A stretch of 64,000 nt of DNA from CAWFFV01 sp963814985 (lineage in GTDB: Bacteria > Chloroflexota > Ktedonobacteria > Ktedonobacterales > Ktedonobacteraceae). Below are positions 37,587 through 47,527 of the stretch, piece after piece; within the stretch, counting starts at the first letter, position 1; the number at the start of each line of letters is the position of its first letter. The DNA lies in assembly GCA_963814985.1 (NCBI GenBank), contig CAWFFV010000056.1, positions 124,001 to 188,000 on the forward strand, read 5' to 3'. Position numbers and translations under genes: made by a program. The notes under the pieces were generated by a model that searched no databases, was not told the origin of the DNA, and was given only the letters and a program-made list of their open reading frames with translations.

Positions 37587-38559
37587 TTACTTGTTTGAGA
37601 ATAGTCCCTCTGGTGTCTTTTGCGGTACCAGAACCTTTAAGGCTCCAGGGGCAATGGCAAATGTTATAGCGGGATATCCTTGAGAGGTATGTCCTACCGG
37701 GTCCCCGTCAATTTGAATAGCAATTGGTCGGCGGGTCCGTATTTTGATAGTCTTACCCTTCAGGTAACGTACCCTTTGGTGACGCCGCTCTTTTCTGGAG
37801 TAAAAATTCGATGAAAAGTAAAACACGCTCAAGCATCGTTTGTTTGCGAACAATGCAGATATCGAGCAGTCCATCATCACATTTTGCCTGCCAGGTGTAC
37901 TTGATTGCTCCCCCATAGAGTTGTGTATTGCCGATAATAATCTGAAGTGCATTTGTTCTGACTACACGCCCGTCTATTTGCAAAAATGTACGAAAGCCGG
38001 GATAGCTCAGGCCTAACCAGGTACCAACGAGGAGATAACCAATAACACCAAGACGTTTGACCGGTTTCTTTTCAACTGCATGGGTGACTTCTCCATCAAA
38101 ACCAATACCAGCCATGAGAAGAAAATAGCGATCATCGGCCTTCCCAAGATCGACGTAGCGTGTTTGGCTGTTGAGCAGTACTCCCCGTGCACCGACGGTA
38201 TCCAGTGGGATACCAACTTCCCTTGCCCAGACATTTACTGTCCCGCAGGGCAAAACGCCTAATGCGATCTCACTCCCAGCAAGTTCCTGGATGATCTCAT
38301 TAATGGTGCCATCTCCCCCTACAGCAACAACAACGTTGATGTTTTCTGCAACCGCTTCACGAGCCAACCTGCGTGCATCTCCAGCAGCCTGGGTCAGTTT
38401 CAGGTCAACTTGCCAACCATGGTTGCGTAAAATAGTGATGGTTTCCTGTATCTGGTTGGTTTGGGAGATATAGCTACCAGAAGTCGGGTTGGCTATAAGA
38501 ATGGCCGAGACTTCAGGTTTTGCTACGGCCTCTCTATTTGTAAGTAGACTTTCTTGCAT
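37587..38559 (-). CDS. Diacylglycerol/lipid kinase-family protein (one frame break)
   Basis: A ~320-residue DAGK_cat-family kinase. The nucleotide-binding glycine motif is VVAVGGDGTINEIIQELAGS; LGVLPCGTVNVWAREVGIP and FLLMAGIGFDGEVTHAVE follow, then GGAIKYTWQAKCDDGLLDICIVRK. A frame change near 37785 leads to the C-terminal beta domain QIDGDPVGHTSQGYPAITFAIAPGALKVLVP. Such enzymes phosphorylate diacylglycerol (recycling phospholipid), sphingosine-like or ceramide-like lipids; the substrate is not evident. The gene is transcribed towards the small membrane protein gene. Confidence 0.85.
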
Positions 38560-38627
38560 GGCTATCTTCTCTGATCTTGTGAGTAGGTCCTGTCACCTAT
38601 ATAATATAATATAACATCAAATTCGTA

Positions 38628-38773
38628 TCTACTCAGGTCTCCTCACTACCTGCGGTGGCTCGCTCTCGTTTTGTGTGGGTTTTGTCATCCGTGGCAGAGG
38701 TTGCGGCGCAACCTCTGCCACGGATGACAAAACCCACACAAAACGGCTTGCGAAGCGCCTCTGGCGCTGAGGA
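38628..38773 (+). repeat. Composite palindromic element, copy C (complete)
   Basis: Module 1 is CTACC-TGC-GGTGG followed by CTCGCTCTCG. Module 2 is an exact 39-bp stem (38667-38745) around one G at 38706, with outer CGTTTTGTGTGGGTTTTGT, variable core CATCCGTGGCAGAGG and centre TTGCG-G-CGCAA. Module 3 is GCGAAGCGCC-TCT-GGCGCTGAGGAAT. It lies between the 3' end of murF-alr and the start of the lipid kinase gene. Confidence 0.8.
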
Positions 38774-38815
38774 ATCACGAAAAGAGGCGTGGGGAGTATC
38801 GATCAAATTCTTTGC

Positions 38816-41426
38816 TTAATCTACACGTGGCACTCGTGCAAGAATCTCTGACACCACCTCATAGTTAATAGTACCAAGGCGCTCTGCGACCTGTTCAGCC
38901 GTCAGGGTTACATCTCCCTGGTGTCCAATCAAGACCACCTCATCACCCACACGTGTTTGTGGAAGGTGTGTGACATCAACCATACACTGATCCATACAGA
39001 CACGACCAAGAATGGGGACATGCTGTTCATGAATAAGCACCACTCCCCAGTTTTTGGAGCACGTCTAAAGCCATCGGCATAGCCGACAGGCAAGACCGCA
39101 ACTCGCGTAGGACGTTGCGTCACATAGGTACAACCGTAGCTGATACACTCGCCCTCTGGTATCATCTTCACCTGTGATACTTGCGTTTTGAAGGAGAGAG
39201 CAGCGCGAAATCCCTCCGGTAAGCGTACTTCTGCTGATGGGTCCAGTCCATAGATGGCAATGCCTGGACGTACCATGTCGAAGTGAGCTTGGGGAAGGCT
39301 AATTGTGGCGGCACTGTTGGCAGCATGCATAATCAGCGGACGTAGCTCCAGTTCCTCTAAGACTTGTAAGATCGCTTGAAATCGTGCAAGTTGTTTGTAT
39401 GCATGGGTTTGATCGCTGGAGTCTGCCGCTGCAAAATGTGTGTACAAACCTTCCAGTTCGAAGTTCTGGTAATGCTGTGATTTCACGAATCAGCGCCACT
39501 ATTTCATCATGCTGTTGGGCACAGATGCCTAAACGTCCCATCCCTGTGTCAACCTTAATGTGAACTTTGACGGTCTTGCCAAGAGCGAGGGCTGCTCGTG
39601 CAAGGGCCTGGGCGGATTCGCTGGAATAGAGTGTAACGGTTACATTGAGGCGTACCGCTTCACGCATCTGCCAGAGAGGAACATAGCCAAAGACAAGAAT
39701 AGGCGCTGTAATACCAGCTTCCCGCAAAGGAATCGCTTCGCTCACTGTTGCAACCCCTAGCATGCTGGCTCCATTATGCAGGACAGTACGTGCAACTTTC
39801 AACGCTCCATGTCCATAGGCATCAGCTTTGAGGCTCACCAGGATACGTACCTGTGGATCGATCAGCGATTTGATTCTACGGGTATTGTTGCCGATGGCAC
39901 TCAGGTCAACCTCAACCCAGGTAGGACGCCCTGCACGCGTGATCACAATCTGCTTCCAACCAGGGGACTGGCGGACCAGTTGTTCGCGGGCCTGGGCAGG
40001 TTGGGCCATAAGCTGTTCGGTGACTCGCTCCATACGAGTCTCTTCGGAACCTTTGATCAGAATAGCATCGGCTATACCTTGTTTCTGATCTTCCTCTGCA
40101 GAGAATCATCTGTGCTGCTCTGACTGCATCTTCATGAGTTGAAGTAACAATGATCTGGCTGGTGGATAGTCCCGCTTGTCCGGGCAGATTTAGCAATGAG
40201 TGCTGCACGTTCTCCGCGTGTAATCAGGTAATCCACACAATGAACGGCCTGTCGTCCTACTAGACGATGACCTTCTTCCTCATAGTCGCCAAGACTGAGC
40301 ATATCGCCAAGGATAGCAATCCGGCGACGAGCTGGCAATGCTTTGAGTGTCATCAATCCTGCGAGGACTGAAGCAGGTGCAGCGTTATGGGAATCATCGA
40401 GGAGCATTGAATCATGTATTCCTGGGAGCGGGTTGAGTCGTCCTGCTAATGGGGTGATTTGCCTGAATGCTTGCTGTATCTCTATAGGCTTCAGTCCACA
40501 CATCTGTGCAACGGTATATGTTGCGAGCATGGTAGAGACGTGATGCGCTCCCAACAGGCGAGATGTAAGTTGGAGCGTTTCCCCATCTGGTTCTGTATCA
40601 GGAATTGGCAGGGTGCATTGTACTCCCGCCCATGTGACGTGGATATCACGTACGTGCGATGGAGAGAAGGGAATAAGGGATGCCGTGCTTTTTTCCTGAG
40701 CTACAAGTGCACTGGTCAAAGGATCATCTTGATTGAAGAGGGCCATACCATTGTCTCTCAGGCATGTAAAGATCATGCCCAGTTCTGTGGCAAGCTGTCC
40801 AAGTGAGCCAAAATATTGTAGTTGTGTGGGACTGATATTGGTGAGAACGCCGATCTGAGGACGCGCTATGCGACAGAGCTGGGCAATCTCGCCCGAATGG
40901 TCACACCCCAACTCCAGTACTGCATATTCGTGTCGTTCCTCAAGTCGCCCAAGGAGAGAGCGGTAATCCGAGCAGATCGTTATAATTCTGCCAGCTTCTA
41001 AAGGTTGCAAAATGGCTTGCGAGGACTGTAGCGATAGCTTCTTTGGTGCTTGTCTTGCCAACACTGCCCGTTATAGCAATCACGGTGGGATGCCACCGTT
41101 GCAGGATGGCCTCAGCATATTGTTGCAGTGCAAGACGCGTATCATCGACGACGACGGTTGCCACCTGTGCCAGTGCGGTTTGTATCTCCTCTGAAAGGGC
41201 ATTGATGATTCGTGCTTCTACCAGTAGACCCTGTGGCTCCCCGGCGTAGCGCGTCAAGCAGATAGTCATGTCCATCACTACGCTCACCCCGTACCGCGAC
41301 AAACATTTCTCCTGGCAGAAGTTGGCGAGTATCGTGACTAAAAGCATCAAAGCGAGTCTGCTTTCCCTGGTAACGCAGGCTGCCCTTTGTTGCCTCAAGC
41401 AGGTGTGCTAAAGATGAATCATCCAT
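38816..41426 (-). CDS. Fused MurF-alanine racemase (six frame breaks)
   Basis: N-terminal part: MurF (UDP-MurNAc-tripeptide:D-Ala-D-Ala ligase) with GERSDGHDYLL, the ATP motif ITGSVGKTSTKEA, VLELGCDHSGEIA, LDDSHNAAPASV and ILGDMLSLGDYEEEGH. Its last strand, LIKGSEETRMERVTEQL, runs without a stop into alanine racemase: WVEVDLSAIGNNTRRIK, LKADAYGHG with the PLP lysine, the catalytic Tyr in ISYGCTYV, and GRVCMDQCMVDVT. So one polypeptide of ~860 residues would make D-alanine and join D-Ala-D-Ala to the wall precursor. Five of the six frame breaks equal one extra base, and the sixth one missing A in an A-run near 39050. MurF-Alr fusions are known mainly in Bacteroidota. Confidence 0.85.
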
Positions 41427-41503
41427 CCTCCATACTGTTCCCTTACATATCCGTGATTTTCCCTACAGGAGGGTAAGGCCGCAAGGCCCTACCTATGTTC
41501 CTG

Positions 41504-42407
41504 TTACAGTCGGCCAAAGACACTGGCAACCGCAGCTATTAAAGCACTCGGCTTAAAAGGCTTTTGCAAGTATCCATCGGTCTCCAAAAGCAAACTCACC
41601 AGGGGACTTTCATCACGTACTGTTGCGCCCAAAATGATGAACGGGATCTGTGCTGTTCGTACTTCAGCACCGCAAAGCATGAAGCAACTGATACCCACTT
41701 TGCGATTTTTCGCTATCAAGCATCACACAATCAGGCTGTTCAGCATCAATACGTTCTCGTCCCTGGCTCTCATCATAAACTGGAACGACCATATAAGAGG
41801 CCCCTTCTAGCTTCAACGCATATTTGATGAGTTCTATAATGGTTGGATTTTTGCAGATAATCATGATCTTCTTGCCTTTGCCTCGGGTGCTTGGCGATGG
41901 TGAAGCGTCCTCCTGGGATGAGTTGAGTTCCTGGAAAGCATCCTTCCGGGATGAGACTGGCTTACTGAGCACGTAAACTGTCTGCGTGCGCACCTTTTCC
42001 AGGCTCACCCCCAGACACCCCAACACACCAGCTACAATTCCTTCGCCTTCGCGTATGAGACCAAGCAGAAGGTGCTCAGTAGCAATATAGTGATGATTCA
42101 GGCGGCGAGCTTCGTCAGCCGCAAGCTCAATCACCTTCCTGGAACGTGGAGTCAGACCGATCTCACCAACAACGATACGGTCTGCACGACCAACAATAAA
42201 TTCAACTGCGCTGCGAGCTGTGTTGAGTTCCACACCAAGATTTATCAGTACGTTTGCTGCAACACCCTCACCTTCGCGTACAAGACCAAGCAGTAAATGC
42301 TCTGTCCCAATATAATTGTGTTGGAAGCGCCGGGCTTCTTCTTGAGCCAGGCTCAGAACTTTCCGTGCTCGTTCTGTGAACTTATCGAAGCGATCTCTTT
42401 CATTCAT
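41504..42407 (-). CDS. Clp_N domain fused to a degenerate receiver domain (one frame break)
   Basis: The first ~150 residues contain the two Clp_N repeats of ClpC: FTERARKVLSLAQEEARRFQHNYIGTEHLLLGLVREGEG and RSRKVIELAADEARRLNHHYIATEHLLLGLIREGEG; these bind substrates or adaptors. No AAA+ motor follows. After a serine-rich linker comes a CheY-like fold: KKIMIICKNPTIIELIKYALKLEG, CVMLD at the phosphoacceptor strand and GYLQKPFKPSALIAAV with the conserved KP. The acidic pocket pair is missing (CKNP instead of DDD), so phosphorylation is doubtful. A one-base insertion near 41705 separates the halves. ATG 42407 starts MNERDRF. Confidence 0.8.
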
Positions 42408-42629
42408 CTGTTTGTCATCCCTTTTCAATAGCAGAAAGTGGAACAAGCCGCCTCTGATATTTCGATAAACGGTCCATTCTATCGTACCACAATATGTGTC
42501 ATTTTGTTCTTTTTACATCATATGATATTATGAAGAATGAGCACTCGTCGTTGACTCACAAGATCTGAATGCAAGAGGCTTCGACAATTCAAAAGAACCT
42601 CAGATCACAGACTACTGGTAGGAGATCTG

Positions 42630-43081
42630 ATGAACCCATCCCGGATACAACAACTGTTGTCTCTTATCAGGAAAGAGTGGAAAGCTCTTCCAGAAGAGTG
42701 CAAACCATGGGGAGTCTGGATAACGCTTCGCGCTCCTCTTATAGCTGATGCGGATCATCCGCTGCAGGATGCCCCCATTCACCATGCGTGGTTTCTAGAG
42801 GAGAGTATGAACATGCCTCAAGAGCGAAGTATTTGGGCATTTACGCGTTTCTGGGTGATGCACTTTGAGCGGCCCTGGGATGAAGCCTTCTGTGCTTCTG
42901 CTGACCCTCGGTTTTCCGCTCGCTGTTATCCGCTTGGCTTGGCCGCTTTTGCTCTTTACGCGGAACTCCCCTGACCTCTGTCTGGAAACCATATGGGGTG
43001 AGCGTTTGGGATGGAGCCGCCGTTTCGACGTTTACCCCTGATGGCTCGATCGAGCATGTCCAGGGACTCTGGATCGCATAG
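42630..43081 (+). CDS. Hypothetical protein (one frame break)
   Basis: Starts MNPSRIQQLLSLIRKEWKALP, is rich in W, P and aromatic residues, and has no membrane span. The literal frame stops at 42974; a frame change just after it continues as VWKPYGVSVWDGAAVSTFTPDGSIEHVQGLWIA and ends at 43081, so I treat this as one ~150-residue protein. GGAG lies upstream of the ATG. Family unknown. Confidence 0.5.
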
Positions 43082-43157
43082 TCAGCCCTGAGTTCGTATT
43101 ACCCGCTGTTAGCACTCCTTGCCGCGCTACCATCCCGAAGTTTTCAGGGGATTCGGG

Positions 43158-43421
43158 TTACTCTTTCGATATGTCAGTCCAACGTTGAGGCATCTCACTT
43201 ACCTCTATCAAATCTGTCAGAGGAACATCAAGTGCCCAGGCAATTTTCACGGCAGTGCTTACCACCACATCGCGATAGGGATCATTAAATAGCCGTTTAA
43301 CCGTTTTAAAATCAACATTTGCGGCACGCGATAGAGATGATTGATTAAAACCCTTCTGTTCTGCAATCTCGCGAACTTTTAACCTTATCCTCATAGCGCT
43401 AAATATAGCAGTCTCCATCAC
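43158..43421 (-). CDS. HTH XRE-family DNA-binding protein
   Basis: An 87-residue Cro/C1-type protein that is little more than the HTH: RLKVREIAEQKGFNQSSLSRAANVDFKTVKRLFNDPYRDVVVSTAVKIAWALDVPLTDLIEV, with the five helices in order. Such short XRE proteins usually repress nearby genes or themselves, often on mobile or toxin-antitoxin loci. The start is ambiguous between 43421 and an internal ATG (MRIRLK, 43394). The divergent small gene at 43538 is a plausible target. Confidence 0.8.
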   Translation of the reverse strand: MMETAIFSAMRIRLKVREIAEQKGFNQSSLSRAANVDFKTVKRLFNDPYRDVVVSTAVKIAWALDVPLTDLIEVSEMPQRWTDISKE

Positions 43422-43490
43422 TTGACAGTACTACCCAAAATAGGCTAACCTTTAGAGGATATCCTTATAAGGTCAATCGACAAAAACACA

Positions 43491-43535
43491 TGGGTAGTGA
43501 AGTGGCAAGATTGAAGTCAGTCGAAGGAGGATAAG
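43491..43535 (+). CDS. Possible 14-residue leader peptide
   Basis: ATG GGT AGT GAA GTG GCA AGA TTG... encodes MGSEVARLKSVEGG and stops two codons before the next gene. Its SEVARLK repeats the start of that gene (SEVARLRK), from a ~20-base local duplication. The next gene's AAGGAGGA site lies inside it. It may be a mere duplication scar. Confidence 0.25.
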
Positions 43536-43537
43536 TC

Positions 43538-43780
43538 GTGAGTGAAGTGGCAAGACTGAGGAAACAAATTGAGTTAGAGTGTCAGGCTATGCATAGAGCA
43601 TTGGAGGGCTATGCCGAAGTTGCTCTGCATGAGTTTATTCGTCGTAAACATGAGAATCTTGAAAAATGCCGACAGGATCTTATCTCCATCGTAGGGGAAA
43701 TTGAGGCAAATCGTATTTCGGCGGCGGTGTACTTTAAGGCCCTTGAAGAAACGATAGATGTGATCGAAGCAAGGGAATAA
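43538..43780 (+). CDS. Small coiled-coil-like hypothetical protein
   Basis: An 80-residue protein, GTG start with AAGGAGGATAAGTC upstream, reading SEVARLRKQIELECQAMHRALEGYAEVALHEFIRRKHENLEKCRQDL... It is charged and helical, resembling small proteins near XRE regulators and partial coiled coils. No known domain. Confidence 0.6.
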   Translation: MSEVARLRKQIELECQAMHRALEGYAEVALHEFIRRKHENLEKCRQDLISIVGEIEANRISAAVYFKALEETIDVIEARE

Positions 43781-43787
43781 AGAAACA

Positions 43788-44030
43788 TCACGACCCGGAA
43801 ATTTTGGCTTTGTACGTGTACCATTGCCGTTCATCGAGTCCGACCCTGTGCTTGAGGATACACAGGTCATCAGGACTGAGAAATTCTTCAGCCAGATAAC
43901 AGCATCGGCCAAGGTGTTCCTCCTTCACCGCGCGTGCCATCGGCCAGACGAGCCACCAGCGCTTTTGAATCTGGTGTAACTCGCGTAGATCCTGCAAGAA
44001 GAGTATCTGTAGTATGTCAAAGGTGTTCAT
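43788..44030 (-). CDS. Hypothetical small protein
   Basis: An 80-residue protein, MNTFDILQILFLQDLRELHQIQKRWWLVWPMARAVKEEH..., converging on the previous gene with 7 bases between stops. GGAGAAGAAG lies before the ATG, and CTCCTC-TTCGAT-GAGGAG forms a hairpin in the leader (44046-44063). The family is unknown, and the ORF could be spurious, although composition looks coding. Confidence 0.45.
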   Translation of the reverse strand: MNTFDILQILFLQDLRELHQIQKRWWLVWPMARAVKEEHLGRCCYLAEEFLSPDDLCILKHRVGLDERQWYTYKAKISGS

Positions 44031-44353
44031 CTTCTTCTCCGTTGTTACTCCTCTTCGATGAGGAGGTGAAAAGATGGCCTATTCTTCTTACCTATAGCAT
44101 ACCACATCAACGGACATAAGTGAGAGGATACAGCATAGTTATACAGAGCTGCTTCAAAGATGTAAGGGGGGATTTTTGGGTAGATGAGATGTGTGGACTT
44201 TACTCTCATACCAGGGTGCAGTGGGGCGAATGGGTCAGGGGAAATTTTTCCCTGGAGATCCATCAGATCTTCCCACTCGCAGTATCAAGTCGCGTGGAAA
44301 GATCTGTAGACTTCCTTATACAATGTCTTAACTATCCTGATACGACTTTGAGT
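44031..44353. other. Intergenic region, amt 3' side
   Basis: About 320 bases between the amt stop (read leftward) and the small gene at 43788-44030. It holds the leader hairpin at 44046-44063 and a short CAGGG..AAA/TTT..CCCTG hairpin near 44237-44256 that may terminate amt. No gene is supported in it. Confidence 0.4.
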
Positions 44354-45895
44354 TTACTCTCCAACCGCCGTAGCCGTGCTCTCCTCTTCCTTTACTTCCT
44401 TTACGGGTGCATGGCCATTCTGGCCATTAGAGAGAACTGCCAGCGCATATTCGGGATAGGCAACTGCACCATGCTCGTGTAAATCCAGACCTTCAAGCTC
44501 ACCCGCCTTCGAGACACGGAGCACACCTACCTTTTTGAGGAGCAACATCATCGCCAACGAGATCACGAGTGTCGCCACGACCGTCGCTCCAGAGCCAATT
44601 GCCTGCGCACCAAGCTGGGACAGACCACCTCCATAGAACAATCCTGTTACCACACTACTTGTGCTGGCCCCTGTCGGTGTTGGCGCACCGTATGCTCCTG
44701 TTGCAAACAAACCGAGCGAGAGTGTACCCCAGATACCAGCGACGAGATGGACGGGCACAGCACCGATCGGATCATCAATCCGCAGGTATTCCAGTGCATC
44801 CAGACCCCAAACCACTACCAGCGCAGCAACAATGCCAATGAAGAAGGCACCAACCGGATCTACCCAGTAACAAGGGCAGGTGATGGCGACAAGTCCTCCT
44901 AAGAAGCCATTGACAACCAGACCAAGATCCCATTTCTTCGAGCGGTAGTAGGAATAGAACAAGGCCGTCAGACCTGCTGAACAAGCCGCAAGAGTGGTAT
45001 TGAACGACACACGTCCGATGCCGATCGTATCAAGTGCTGAAAGCGTACTGCCTGGGTTAAAGCCATACCAGCCAAACCAGAGGATCAAACCGCCAACTGC
45101 GCCAATGACCAGATCATGGGCTGGAGGGGGGCCACCACCATCGCGCTTAAAGATGCGTCCCAGGCGTGGGCCAAGCGCGATCGCGCCAGCCAGCGAGATG
45201 GCTCCGCCAATACTATGGACCACCGTTGAGCCAGCAAAATCATGGAAATTCAGTGCTACCAGCCAGCCATCCGGTCCCCATGACCAGTGTCCAATGATGG
45301 GATAAATGAAGCCAGTCACACCAATGCTATAGAGAATGTCACCCCAAAAGCCGCAGCGCCCGATCATAGCGCCCGATGTAATGGTTGAAGCGGTATCAGC
45401 GAATGCGAACTGGAAGACCCAAAAGGCCAGCACCGGTATCCCGGTTGCCAGATAGGTGGGACTCAGACCTTGTAAGAAAAAGCCATGCGTGCCGATCCAG
45501 GGTGTGCCTGGCTCAAACATGAAGGCGAAGCCCCAGGCCCAGAATAAGACGCCGCAAATGCAGGTATCAGCAATGCCTTCGACCAGGATATTGACAGATT
45601 CGCGGGAACGAGCGAAACCAGCTTCAAGCATCACAAAGCCGACCTGCATACAAAAGACGAGGAAGGCGGCAATCAACGTCCAGACGGTATTCACGGCATT
45701 AATCTGTGAGGTGTCAATAGATGCCTTCGTCGTCGCATGGACTATAGTGGGAAGGAATGTCCACATAGCAACAAGCACTAATGCCAGACCCAGCAGTTTT
45801 CCTCCCATGTAGAAGGCAACGTTGCGCCGGATGACGGGATTGCGCAGATTGGTGCGGAAACGGTCCCATACGGCGCTAAGAAGAGCTATCTGCAT
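44354..45895 (-). CDS. amt: Ammonium transporter
   Basis: A 513-residue Amt/Rh channel with ~11-12 membrane helices. The signatures are VMLEAGFARSRESVNILVEG, DFAGSTVVHSIGG (first pore histidine) and AVPVHLVAGIWGTL (second pore histidine). The C-terminal ~60 residues are hydrophilic and acidic, with several His, and should face the cytoplasm. I chose ATG 45895 (MQIALLSAVWDRF, GAAAGGACTT upstream) over an in-frame start 42 codons earlier. No glnK is adjacent, so PII control, if any, is encoded elsewhere. Confidence 0.9.
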   Translation of the reverse strand: MQIALLSAVWDRFRTNLRNPVIRRNVAFYMGGKLLGLALVLVAMWTFLPTIVHATTKASIDTSQINAVNTVWTLIAAFLVFCMQVGFVMLEAGFARSRESVNILVEGIADTCICGVLFWAWGFAFMFEPGTPWIGTHGFFLQGLSPTYLATGIPVLAFWVFQFAFADTASTITSGAMIGRCGFWGDILYSIGVTGFIYPIIGHWSWGPDGWLVALNFHDFAGSTVVHSIGGAISLAGAIALGPRLGRIFKRDGGGPPPAHDLVIGAVGGLILWFGWYGFNPGSTLSALDTIGIGRVSFNTTLAACSAGLTALFYSYYRSKKWDLGLVVNGFLGGLVAITCPCYWVDPVGAFFIGIVAALVVVWGLDALEYLRIDDPIGAVPVHLVAGIWGTLSLGLFATGAYGAPTPTGASTSSVVTGLFYGGGLSQLGAQAIGSGATVVATLVISLAMMLLLKKVGVLRVSKAGELEGLDLHEHGAVAYPEYALAVLSNGQNGHAPVKEVKEEESTATAVGE

Positions 45896-46254
45896 AAGAT
45901 AAGTCCTTTCAGTCAAATTAAGTTGTAGGGGTAGGAAAGTTTCTCTCACATCAGGTGGACGACAATACCGTTCTCGACTGTGAGCAAACTGACGGGAAGG
46001 ATCTCCGTTGATGGACTTCACTTTTTATTCTCTTAAAATAGTATAAAGCTTGCCAATAGCTCCTACTAGAGACAACATACCAGAAATCACATATGGGCCA
46101 TTCTTGCATATTGCACAATTGGCAAGATTTAGCTAAAGAAATTTTTAGATTGTTCAGCTTTTTCTTGATCGATTCTTGAGGATAAATTGGGTATTTTTGA
46201 CATTTTCTTTAGAATCAAAAAAGATATTTGTGCATTTTGTCCAGTAATCTCTCA
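45896..46254. promoter_or_regulatory. Upstream region of amt
   Basis: About 360 bases between amt and dprA, both read leftward. CTTGCCAAT (46049-46057) and ATTGGCAAG (46118-46126) form a spaced inverted repeat, and another pair, CTTGC/GCAAG, frames 46103-46126. These might bind a nitrogen regulator; no consensus was recognised. Confidence 0.35.
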
Positions 46255-46339
46255 GCTCGCTAAGGCATTTAATATAAAAACAGGGTCAGGTTTGCGCCGC
46301 AAACCTGACCCTGTTTTTATATTAAATGCCTTAGCGAGC
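46255..46339. terminator. Perfect 85-base palindrome including the dprA stop codon
   Basis: Arms 46255-46296 and 46298-46339 are exact complements (42 bp) around one C; the core is AGGTTTGCG-C-CGCAAACCT, the complement of the TTGCG-G-CGCAA centre. The right arm includes the last two codons and the stop of dprA (GCTCGCTAA), so the left arm is an inverted copy of the gene's end. It should end dprA transcription; it may also act as an element. Confidence 0.8.
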
Positions 46340-47497
46340 CACTACATATTGCATTCCACCCACATGTTTCACCATCCCTTTCAACTCCATGATTGTCAAT
46401 GCGGCTGCTACTGTATTTGCAGGCAACTCAGATAAACGGGTAAGATCATCGATATGACAGGCTTCATGGCTAAGCAGTGTCAACAAGGTCTGCTCTTCTG
46501 CGTTTTCGGGGAGGATGGCCTGTACTTCAGCCTGTTCTGGAAGCATGTAAAGATTGAGATTTGTCAGTATGTCGTTGACACTTGTGACAGGGTGTGCTCC
46601 ATCCTGGATGAGCTTGTTTACGCCAGCTCCGCCCGGTGAAAAGATGCCTCCAGGTACGGCAAAAACATCGCGGCCCTGGTTGAGGGCTGAGTCAGCAGTG
46701 ATGAGTGCTCCACTTTTTGGGGGTGCTTCTGTGACGAGTATGCCGAGTGAAAGACCTGAAATAAGGTGGTTGCGTGCGGGAAAGTTGCCTGACTCCGGTT
46801 TTACGCCCAGTGGGAAGGCTGTAAGCAATGCACCTTGACCAGATTCGACGATGCGTTTAGCCAGATTATAGTTTGCTGGCGGGTAAATGGTATCCAGACC
46901 ACTGGCCATGACCGCAATGGTACGCCCACCTGCATCCAGCGCACTCGTATGTGCAACTGTATCAACTCCCAGAGCCAGACCGCTCACAATAGTGACCTGG
47001 CCTTTAGCCAACTCGCTGGCAAAACGTTCGGTAACCTGGCGACCATAAGCGCTCATCTTGCGGGTCCCAACGATACCAAATGCATAATGTCGGTCATCAT
47101 CTGTCAACGTGCCACAGACGTAAAGAACTGGAGGCGCATACTCAATCTTCCTGAGCAGAGGAGGATAGGCTGTGTCTTTCCATGTAATGACACGAATGCG
47201 CAGACGATCTAGCTTCTCCAGTTCTTGTTGCGGTGTAATAGTTGCCCGCTGCTTGAGGAACTTATCAATAGTCTTCTGGTCGAGTCCAGCAGCAGCAAGC
47301 GCAGTGCTATTGGCCTGCCATGCTGCTGCAACATCCTCATGAAAGAAGTCGAGCAGCATTTTAAAGCGTATCGGTCCAATACCAAGGACGCGACTAAATG
47401 CAATCCAGTAAGACAACTCGTCTAATGAGAGTACGTTAAATGGATAGTAGCGGGCTACATTCTCAGACACTACCATCCTCATCATCTTCTTGCCCAT
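46331..47497 (-). CDS. dprA: DNA-processing protein DprA/Smf
   Basis: DprA protects incoming single-stranded DNA and loads RecA during natural transformation. The Rossmann-like core shows GIVGTRKMSAYGRQVTERFASELA, TIVSGLALGVDTVAHTSALDAGGRTIAVMASGLDTIYPPAN, PARNHLISGLSLGILVTEAPPKSGALITADSALNQGRDVFAVPGG; a DprA-type winged-helix domain is at the C-terminus (LSHEACHIDDLTRLSELPANTVAAALTIMELKGMV). At 388 residues it has normal length. AGGAG lies upstream of the ATG, and the peptidase gene ends 30 bases before it. The final codons lie in a perfect palindrome. Confidence 0.93.
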   Translation of the reverse strand: MGKKMMRMVVSENVARYYPFNVLSLDELSYWIAFSRVLGIGPIRFKMLLDFFHEDVAAAWQANSTALAAAGLDQKTIDKFLKQRATITPQQELEKLDRLRIRVITWKDTAYPPLLRKIEYAPPVLYVCGTLTDDDRHYAFGIVGTRKMSAYGRQVTERFASELAKGQVTIVSGLALGVDTVAHTSALDAGGRTIAVMASGLDTIYPPANYNLAKRIVESGQGALLTAFPLGVKPESGNFPARNHLISGLSLGILVTEAPPKSGALITADSALNQGRDVFAVPGGIFSPGGAGVNKLIQDGAHPVTSVNDILTNLNLYMLPEQAEVQAILPENAEEQTLLTLLSHEACHIDDLTRLSELPANTVAAALTIMELKGMVKHVGGMQYVVAR

Positions 47498-47527
47498 CGA
47501 AATTTGACTCCTGTACGACTTGTATTT

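Noticed and set aside
44994..45812. Plus-strand open frames across amt
   Set aside because: They are shadows of a strong transporter gene on the other strand.
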